Assembly: GCA_946184925.1 (NCBI GenBank)
Contig: CAMHHL010000008.1
Span: forward strand, 1-52,695
Length of the DNA stretch: 52,695 nt
Direction of reading: 5' to 3'
Origin: an uncultured Clostridia bacterium
GTDB lineage: Bacteria; Bacillota; Clostridia; Oscillospirales; Acutalibacteraceae
Below, piece after piece: positions 46,880-52,695 of the stretch. How positions within the stretch are numbered: position 1 is the stretch's first letter; each line of letters starts with the position of its first letter. Below the pieces are notes generated by a model. The model did not search any database, was not told where the DNA came from, and saw only the letters and a program-made list of their open reading frames with translations. The translations under genes were made by a program, and so were the position numbers.

Positions 46880-47786
46880 TTTGAAGCCTCCTCTTCCCTT
46901 TGAACTCGATGATTTCCACCAAACTGCCCGACACAATCAGCAAGGCTCCGATAATCTGAAACGGAGTGGGGATAGCACGGTCTATCAAATTTTCCGGCAA
47001 AATCGCACCCCAAAGCAGAGAAAATACAATCTCCAGCGCATATATTATTGTCGCCTCTGTAGCTGTCGCGCGTTTCTGAGCGAAAATGTTCAGCGTTTGC
47101 GCGAACACGATTATGAAATATGCGTGGATAAACATGCCGGCGATTATCGTGTCTGACCATGGAACAGCTCCGAAGGTCGCAGGCTGCATCACAAACCATA
47201 TTGCAAAGCTGATTACGGCGACAAAGCCGGAAATAAACGCCGATAGAGAAACCGGATCGTGCTCCTTGGCGAAATCGTTCAGTTTGACGATAAATACAGC
47301 CCTGACTATACAGCCGAGCAACATAAACAAAAAGCCAAGGGGCGAAATACCCGCTATGTTACCGCCGAGAGCAATTAGTATTCCCACAAGTACAAGCGCT
47401 ACGGAAATCCACGTCCTGACACCGACTGTTTTCCTCATTGTAATCAGTACTACAGGAAGCACAACAACTGTCATTGAAAAAGTAAAAGCGCCCGTAGACA
47501 CATCAAAGAAATTCAGACCATAAAGGTAAAGTACGTTATAGCCGCAATTGAGCACGCCCAAGAAAAAGCAGCGCAGCACAATCCTCTTTCCGGTTCTGCG
47601 AAGTTCAGCCTTTATGCGCTTGAAAAAGCACGCAAACAGAACCAGTGTGGCGATAGCGTTACAAATACAGGTTGTGGCAAACGGTAAAATATCATCGGGG
47701 ATGCAAGCAAAAATGATTACCTCCGTTGACCAGCATAAGGTCACGCAGATAAGACAGAGATTAGCCTGTAATCTATTCATACTCAC
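46869..47786 (-). CDS. DMT superfamily (EamA) transporter
   Basis: Ten hydrophobic segments; YNVLYLYGLNFFDVSTGAFTFSMTVVVLPVV; EIVFSLLWGAILPENL. Confidence 0.88.
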   Translation of the reverse strand: MSMNRLQANLCLICVTLCWSTEVIIFACIPDDILPFATTCICNAIATLVLFACFFKRIKAELRRTGKRIVLRCFFLGVLNCGYNVLYLYGLNFFDVSTGAFTFSMTVVVLPVVLITMRKTVGVRTWISVALVLVGILIALGGNIAGISPLGFLFMLLGCIVRAVFIVKLNDFAKEHDPVSLSAFISGFVAVISFAIWFVMQPATFGAVPWSDTIIAGMFIHAYFIIVFAQTLNIFAQKRATATEATIIYALEIVFSLLWGAILPENLIDRAIPTPFQIIGALLIVSGSLVEIIEFKGKRRLQNGS

Positions 47787-47810
47787 ACCCCTTTTATGTA
47801 TATATCCGGA

Positions 47811-48947
47811 TTATAGTGTTTTAAACAGATATTTAATAGTCTGCTCGTTGGGAATTACAACACCTCTGAGCAATTTGTCCATCAAAATCGGAGCCAGCTC
47901 ACGCGCCTTTGGCGAGCCGCCGCCGACAGTCAATATTACATTGAAAGCAATCAGCAAGCCGAGTTTCTGAAAATATTCCTTGAGCTGTTCGGAATCTGTG
48001 ATACCGGTGTACTTCATAAAGAACATATTGCCGACCTTGATACACAAATCAGCAGGCATACCGGTGCTGCGCTCGATACTTCCCTTTTCCGCACCTGCCG
48101 GAGCGCTGACCATATCGCGAAAGGTCGCGACAAGGTCGCATATCGGCGGTCCCATAGAAATCCCGGGCATATCAATCAGCACAAGCTCGTCGTTATGAAT
48201 CATAATATTACCCGGGTGAAAATCGCCGTGGACTACCGTGTTAACCTTGGGGATTTCGTCCGTAATACTGTGCATTATCGCGATTTCCTCATCGGAGCAC
48301 CACTGTGTAAGATTATCTATATGGCGATGATACACATCCTGCACACGCTCTATGCTGCCGTCGGGCATCTCCGTTGAATGAAGTGTTTTCGCAAGATCAA
48401 CATATTGGTCGGTATATTCGACGAGCTTTTCCGGATTGTTCTTCATAGCGTGACCTAATGTATCGGAGTTGAGCAATTCAAATACAACGCCGTAGCTATC
48501 CCCTACCTTGACCATATCATAAGCTATAACAGACGGAATGCCGCTCATAAACGCCGAACGCGCGTACTCACGCTCGCGGTCAATTCCTTCAATGCCGATT
48601 TTTGACTTATAGACCTTAACAATAGTTTCGTTATCGAGACGATAAACGGCACCGTTGCCGCCTTCTCCGATAAGCTCGCAGCCGTCCACTGAGATTTCAC
48701 GCAAGGCTTTTTTGACATTCAGGATTGTTGTAAAGCCTGTGACATCAAAAATCTCGTAAACCTCGGGGCTGACGTTGAAGATTGTTACATCATCAACCTG
48801 TTTTCTGAGCTTCATCAGCACGCGAAGTCCTGCACTCGAAATATACTGAAGCCCGGAAGCGTCAATCTCGGTAGGCTTTGCCGCTAAAATCTCTTCTTCA
48901 AACTGAGGAGCGTTGGTTGAGTCAATTTTTCCTTTTATTTGATACAT
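47811..48947 (-). CDS. STAS domain fused to APH/choline-kinase-like phosphotransferase
   Basis: N-terminus TEIDASGLQYISSAGLRVLMKL; C-terminus LIGEGGNGAVYRLDNETIVKVYK, VHGDFHPGNIMIHNDELVLIDMPG. Confidence 0.92.
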   Translation of the reverse strand: MYQIKGKIDSTNAPQFEEEILAAKPTEIDASGLQYISSAGLRVLMKLRKQVDDVTIFNVSPEVYEIFDVTGFTTILNVKKALREISVDGCELIGEGGNGAVYRLDNETIVKVYKSKIGIEGIDREREYARSAFMSGIPSVIAYDMVKVGDSYGVVFELLNSDTLGHAMKNNPEKLVEYTDQYVDLAKTLHSTEMPDGSIERVQDVYHRHIDNLTQWCSDEEIAIMHSITDEIPKVNTVVHGDFHPGNIMIHNDELVLIDMPGISMGPPICDLVATFRDMVSAPAGAEKGSIERSTGMPADLCIKVGNMFFMKYTGITDSEQLKEYFQKLGLLIAFNVILTVGGGSPKARELAPILMDKLLRGVVIPNEQTIKYLFKTL

Positions 48948-48959
48948 TTACTTCCCTCG

Positions 48960-49787
48960 TTATTCCTCGTTTGTTTCAACCTTCTTTATCGCGCTGCTCA
49001 CGTCCTTTGAGAGCTCCATCTTCTGGAAATCATCCGTATCGGACAAACACATCTCAAATTCAGGAGTGATATCAAGCTCAGCCTCAGCCGAATCAAACGC
49101 AAGCTCAAGGATATGTCCGCCCTTTGTTTTGTCGTCGGAAACAAAGTGGAAATGCCAGCCCGGAGTATTGAGTCCGCCCATATAATCAGGGCAATAAAGG
49201 GCTACTACAGTTCCCTTGATATTTTCGTAGTTAAACTCGCGCTGGTCTGTCGCGAGAGCCTTGTCGAGAGATTTGTAAGGCTTGTTCTGCTTCAACTCAC
49301 TGCGCACGTTCATCTTCGCGAACTCTCCGCCGACCTTTACAAAGTAAAACAGGTTTTTGCCGTTCTTCTCAACTATTTTATCGAGAGAAGCTTTGAGCTC
49401 GTTTATGTCCTTGATGTTGCTGAGCTTTTCGGTAACATCACTGTCAAAAAATGTGACGTTTGAGAAAGGAACAGTCTCGTCGTCCGAAGCTTCCTGAACA
49501 GAACCGTCACCGAGAGCCTGATAAACCTTGCCGTCGAGAACAATCATCTCGCCGTTGACGCCTTCAAAGGTGCCGATACCGATGTCGCCGTGCTCCTTGA
49601 GCTCGCTGACCTTGATGATACCGTCGTAATAGCCTTGAGTCAAAGACTGGAGCAGAGCAACCTGATAGACAGTTTCTCTGTCGCCGTTTGTTTTTTCAGC
49701 AGCTTTGCCGGTATCCTGCTGAGCTGAGCAGGCTGTAAACGAGAGCAATGCTACCACCGATAAAACGATTGCAACTATTTTCTTCAT
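48960..49787 (-). CDS. Lipoprotein-form alpha-acetolactate decarboxylase
   Basis: Lipobox LSFTACSAQ; GIGTFEGVNGEMIVLDG; GWHFHFVSDDKTKGGHILEL. Confidence 0.9.
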   Translation of the reverse strand: MKKIVAIVLSVVALLSFTACSAQQDTGKAAEKTNGDRETVYQVALLQSLTQGYYDGIIKVSELKEHGDIGIGTFEGVNGEMIVLDGKVYQALGDGSVQEASDDETVPFSNVTFFDSDVTEKLSNIKDINELKASLDKIVEKNGKNLFYFVKVGGEFAKMNVRSELKQNKPYKSLDKALATDQREFNYENIKGTVVALYCPDYMGGLNTPGWHFHFVSDDKTKGGHILELAFDSAEAELDITPEFEMCLSDTDDFQKMELSKDVSSAIKKVETNEE

Positions 49788-50019
49788 CGTACTAATCCTC
49801 CGTTTTTCATATTGATGAAATAAAATTTGGTTTTCAGAGAAAATTAAAAACTAACATATATTTTATCATATATTATGTGTTCAACACAATATGAAATAAG
49901 AAAATACTTTTGAATTTTTAAGAAAGCAATCAAAATAACGCCGAGTTTTTTCTCCAAAATGAATGATTGATTTGTTTTTGTTCTAATATAGAATTAAAAC
50001 GCCTGACAATTTCAAAGGA

Positions 50020-50059
50020 AAAACAGCAGGCCGCGCCTTTATGCGCAAACTGCTGTTTT
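50020..50059 (-). terminator. Terminator-like hairpin downstream of HATPase gene
   Basis: aaaacagcag / ctgctgtttt arms. Confidence 0.55.
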
Positions 50060-50080
50060 ATACGTCAAAAGTCGTGTTTT

Positions 50081-50491
50081 TTAATTCAGATTTTTCTTTA
50101 TGGTGAGAATATTCTGTCCATCCTTATATTCGTAATTGACTTGATCCATAGATTCCTTAACCATAAAGATACCCAAGCCGCCGATTTTGCGTTGCTTTGC
50201 GGAGAGAGTTGTGTCGGGATCCGTCCGTTCAAGCGGATTGTACTGTCTGCCGCCGTCGATGAAAGTTATCTCGACGGAGAGCGGTTCATCATGCATGGAA
50301 ATCTGAACAACAGCGTTTCCGGTTTCCGGACTGTAGGCATAGTTTGCGATATTGACGAACAACTCCTCAACAGCTACGTCAATCGCTATCTGCGTTAACA
50401 TAGGACAATCTGCACTTTCGAGTTCCCCGTCGATGAAAGCCTGAACCTCGGGCAGATTATTTCTGTCAGCTTCAATTACAAGTTCCTTCAT
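50081..50491 (-). CDS. RsbW/SpoIIAB-like HATPase (paralogue of 24989-25399)
   Basis: VEELFVNIANYAY; FIDGGRQYNPLERTDPDTTLSAKQRKIGGLGIFMVKES. Confidence 0.92.
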   Translation of the reverse strand: MKELVIEADRNNLPEVQAFIDGELESADCPMLTQIAIDVAVEELFVNIANYAYSPETGNAVVQISMHDEPLSVEITFIDGGRQYNPLERTDPDTTLSAKQRKIGGLGIFMVKESMDQVNYEYKDGQNILTIKKNLN

Positions 50492-50493
50492 TG

Positions 50494-52026
50494 TTATTCC
50501 TCCGCCGCAGGACCTTTGTATTTCAAGCCGAGCATTGTCAAATCGTCAAACTGCGGAGCTTCTTTTACAAAAGCGTCAACAGCAACGCGGACGCACCTCA
50601 GCACTTCCTTCTGCGATGAGCCCTCAGGAACAGCGTTGAGAGCTTCGAGAGTGCGGTCTGTACCGAACAGCTGATTTTCAGCATCGGTAGCTTCGGCAAC
50701 ACCGTCGGTATAGACAAATATGCTGTCACCCTTTTTGAGCGTGACTTCGGTATTTCTGTACTTGGATATCGGCATCGCACCTATAGCCAGACCGTGCACG
50801 TCCTTCAAAATCTCGTATTTTCCGTTTGTGTTAATCATCGGGTATTCGTGGCCTGCACTTGCGCTTGTGAGCTTTCCGGTGCTGATTTCGAGTATTCCGA
50901 GCCACACGGTGACAAACATATTGGCGTCGTTGTTCTCATAAACCAGCTTATTTACTCTCTCTAGTATCTCTGCCGGTGTGCCGCCGATGATCGCGTGGTC
51001 GTTGATTAGAATCTTCGAGGACATCATGAACAGCGCCGCCGGGACGCCCTTTCCCGAAACATCCGCTATAACCATTCCGAGGTGGTCGTCGTCAATCATA
51101 AAGAAATCGTAGAAATCTCCGCCGACCTCTTTTGCAGGATCCATGGAAGCGTAAATATCAAACTCACTGCGATTCGGAAAAGGCGGAAAGATTGAAGGGA
51201 GCATACTCGTCTGTATTTCCGTAGCCATATTGAGCTCAGTCTGGGTTGCGGCAAGTTTTCTGCTCCTGTCATTGAATATGACGCAGTACATAATAACCAG
51301 CGACATAAGCACAATTCCGTACTGGCTGCCTTCACCGAAGGTCGCGCCGAGCAAGATGTATTCAATAATGGGCAGGAAAATGAACGTTAGTATTGCAGCT
51401 TTCTGGTTTATGGAGATTCGGACCATAATAACCTTTATCGTCGTAAGCACAGCGGTTACGGCAAGAAAAACTTGCTCTATCATGAAAATTTCCGTATCCT
51501 GATACACACCATCGGAATTAACCGAGAATGTGACAGGAAAGAAAATATTGGATAACAAAATCAGCGTTTGGATTGCTAACACTATGGGGATGATTATGTC
51601 AGCAATTTTTGTATACTTTCCATCAAAGCCGAGTACTGCTCTTACATAAAGGTAAAAAACAAGTATCATCGCAAGGTCAATAAGCTTGCTCACAAAGCAA
51701 AGTATAAAAAATATTGTTCTGCTCTGAGGCACGCCACCTGTATAGCGCACAACCTCATTGACAGCAAAGCAAGCGCTGACCATAATGATTAGTATTCTGA
51801 ATGATCTTGACCCGTCGCCATCTTGGTTCATACAGCCGTAAAACAGCGCAGCGCAGATAAGCGAGCCCAATGAGTCTACACCGGCGTCAAATAAGTAAGG
51901 CTGCAGCCTTTGCTCCATGAAAAACGGTGTGCTGAGCAACATTATAAAAGCGGTTGATGCAATGGTAAAAATCAATCCGTATAATCTGAAATCTTTTAGT
52001 TTCTTAACCATTTTGTTTTCTCCCAT
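50494..52026 (-). CDS. Multi-TM SpoIIE/PP2C phosphatase
   Basis: KEVGGDFYDFFMIDDDHLGMVIADVSGKGVPAALFMMSSKIL; N-terminal membrane domain with several TMs. Confidence 0.93.
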   Translation of the reverse strand: MGENKMVKKLKDFRLYGLIFTIASTAFIMLLSTPFFMEQRLQPYLFDAGVDSLGSLICAALFYGCMNQDGDGSRSFRILIIMVSACFAVNEVVRYTGGVPQSRTIFFILCFVSKLIDLAMILVFYLYVRAVLGFDGKYTKIADIIIPIVLAIQTLILLSNIFFPVTFSVNSDGVYQDTEIFMIEQVFLAVTAVLTTIKVIMVRISINQKAAILTFIFLPIIEYILLGATFGEGSQYGIVLMSLVIMYCVIFNDRSRKLAATQTELNMATEIQTSMLPSIFPPFPNRSEFDIYASMDPAKEVGGDFYDFFMIDDDHLGMVIADVSGKGVPAALFMMSSKILINDHAIIGGTPAEILERVNKLVYENNDANMFVTVWLGILEISTGKLTSASAGHEYPMINTNGKYEILKDVHGLAIGAMPISKYRNTEVTLKKGDSIFVYTDGVAEATDAENQLFGTDRTLEALNAVPEGSSQKEVLRCVRVAVDAFVKEAPQFDDLTMLGLKYKGPAAEE

Positions 52027-52111
52027 ATAACAGCACCCGATATCATAACCGATATGCGCATATTATGCGACATTCACGGGCATTATCGGGTCTGTTTCAT
52101 ATTAATTTGTC

Positions 52112-52450
52112 TTATTCGATGGTAAACATCAGGCTAAAGCCGGTAAGGTCAAAAACGTCGCGCACAGCCTGCGAAAGATTGCGAACGACCATGTCACCTC
52201 TGCCATCTATTCCCTGCACAGCACCGAGCAGGACACGAAGTCCGGCGCTGGAGATGTAATCGAGCTTTGCGAGGTCAAAAATCATCCTCTCGGCTTTGTC
52301 AATCACGTTCTTGACCTCAGCATCAAGGTCAGGGGATGTCAGCGTATCAAGCCTTCCGTTAAGCAGAAATGTGTATTCCGCTCCGTTCTTTTTAACAGAA
52401 ATATTCAGACCGGAAGCAGTGTTTGAATTATTTTTTCTTCTCAGAGCCAT
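52112..52450 (-). CDS. STAS-domain anti-sigma factor antagonist
   Basis: RMIFDLAKLDYISSAGLRVLLGAVQGI; DVFDLTGF. Confidence 0.92.
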   Translation of the reverse strand: MALRRKNNSNTASGLNISVKKNGAEYTFLLNGRLDTLTSPDLDAEVKNVIDKAERMIFDLAKLDYISSAGLRVLLGAVQGIDGRGDMVVRNLSQAVRDVFDLTGFSLMFTIE

Positions 52451-52539
52451 ATCTGTATTCTCCTGTTCAAATAATCATTTCCGCGCCTGTAGATAATATG
52501 CGGGCTTGGTCATTAATATAGCACCGGAATTATCCGTGA

Positions 52540-52586
52540 ATTCATGTTGCTGTCGGATTCTATTCCGACAACAGCATGAATTTTTG
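52540..52586. terminator. Long terminator-like hairpin
   Basis: aattcatgttgctgtcgga / tccgacaacagcatgaatt (two G-U type changes) followed by ttt on + strand. Confidence 0.5.
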
Positions 52587-52603
52587 AAGAATAAAACCGA
52601 TTG

Positions 52604-52695
52604 TTATGCGACATTATCTCTTTTCTTTTTAAGCTTGGGGAGCATTATGAAGGTAGTGCCGAGAATACCAAGCACCAAGCCGCCGATTCCGGCAA
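52604..52695 (-). CDS. Partial CDS: C-terminal TM helix and basic tail of a protein starting outside the window
   Basis: AGIGGLVLGILGTTFIMLPKLKKKRDNVA* read from the minus strand. Confidence 0.6.
   Translation of the reverse strand, partial: AGIGGLVLGILGTTFIMLPKLKKKRDNVA

Noticed and set aside
47811-48947. Aminoglycoside resistance gene
   Set aside because: APH-like fold is widespread; STAS fusion and operon context do not support a resistance call.
11180-52026. Calling the phosphatases sporulation SpoIIE itself
   Set aside because: Sensor regions (Cache/HAMP or few TMs) and contexts differ from canonical SpoIIE; only the PP2C domain is shared.

Overview
Window of a low-to-mid GC Firmicutes chromosome, probably Clostridia/Oscillospiraceae (Ruminococcus-like). 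The taxon is inferred from CotJ spore-coat genes, large secreted repeat proteins and SpoIIE-type phosphatases; it was not tested. About 37 protein-coding features are supported, mostly on the minus strand. No rRNA, convincing tRNA, CRISPR array or transposase was seen. Themes: (1) unusual density of partner-switching parts: four SpoIIE/PP2C phosphatases with different sensor N-termini, two free RsbW-like HATPases plus one fused to a MATE transporter, two free STAS proteins plus one fused to an APH-like kinase, and no sigma factor in the window; (2) a compact six-gene minus-strand operon (23492-32160): MATE-HATPase fusion, STAS, single-module NRPS (A-T-C), type-B carboxylesterase, HATPase, SpoIIE phosphatase. 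This is the best candidate for an undescribed regulated biosynthesis/export system; (3) a second partner-switching cluster (50081-52450) beside an operon of lipoprotein acetolactate decarboxylase, STAS-kinase fusion and two transporters; (4) giant secreted proteins: a 2203-aa protein with about 17 GAGIGGG-type repeats, followed by a coupled small peptide gene, and a 1576-aa protein with a duplicated putative permuted-papain module; (5) decay: an in-frame TAA in the lipoprotein signal of a nucleoside hydrolase, and a collapsed, frameshifted ABC ATPase/FtsX-permease remnant; (6) cell-envelope enzymes (L,D-transpeptidase, VanY, VanW, C39-like, HtrA). All family assignments come from reading motifs; no database search was run.
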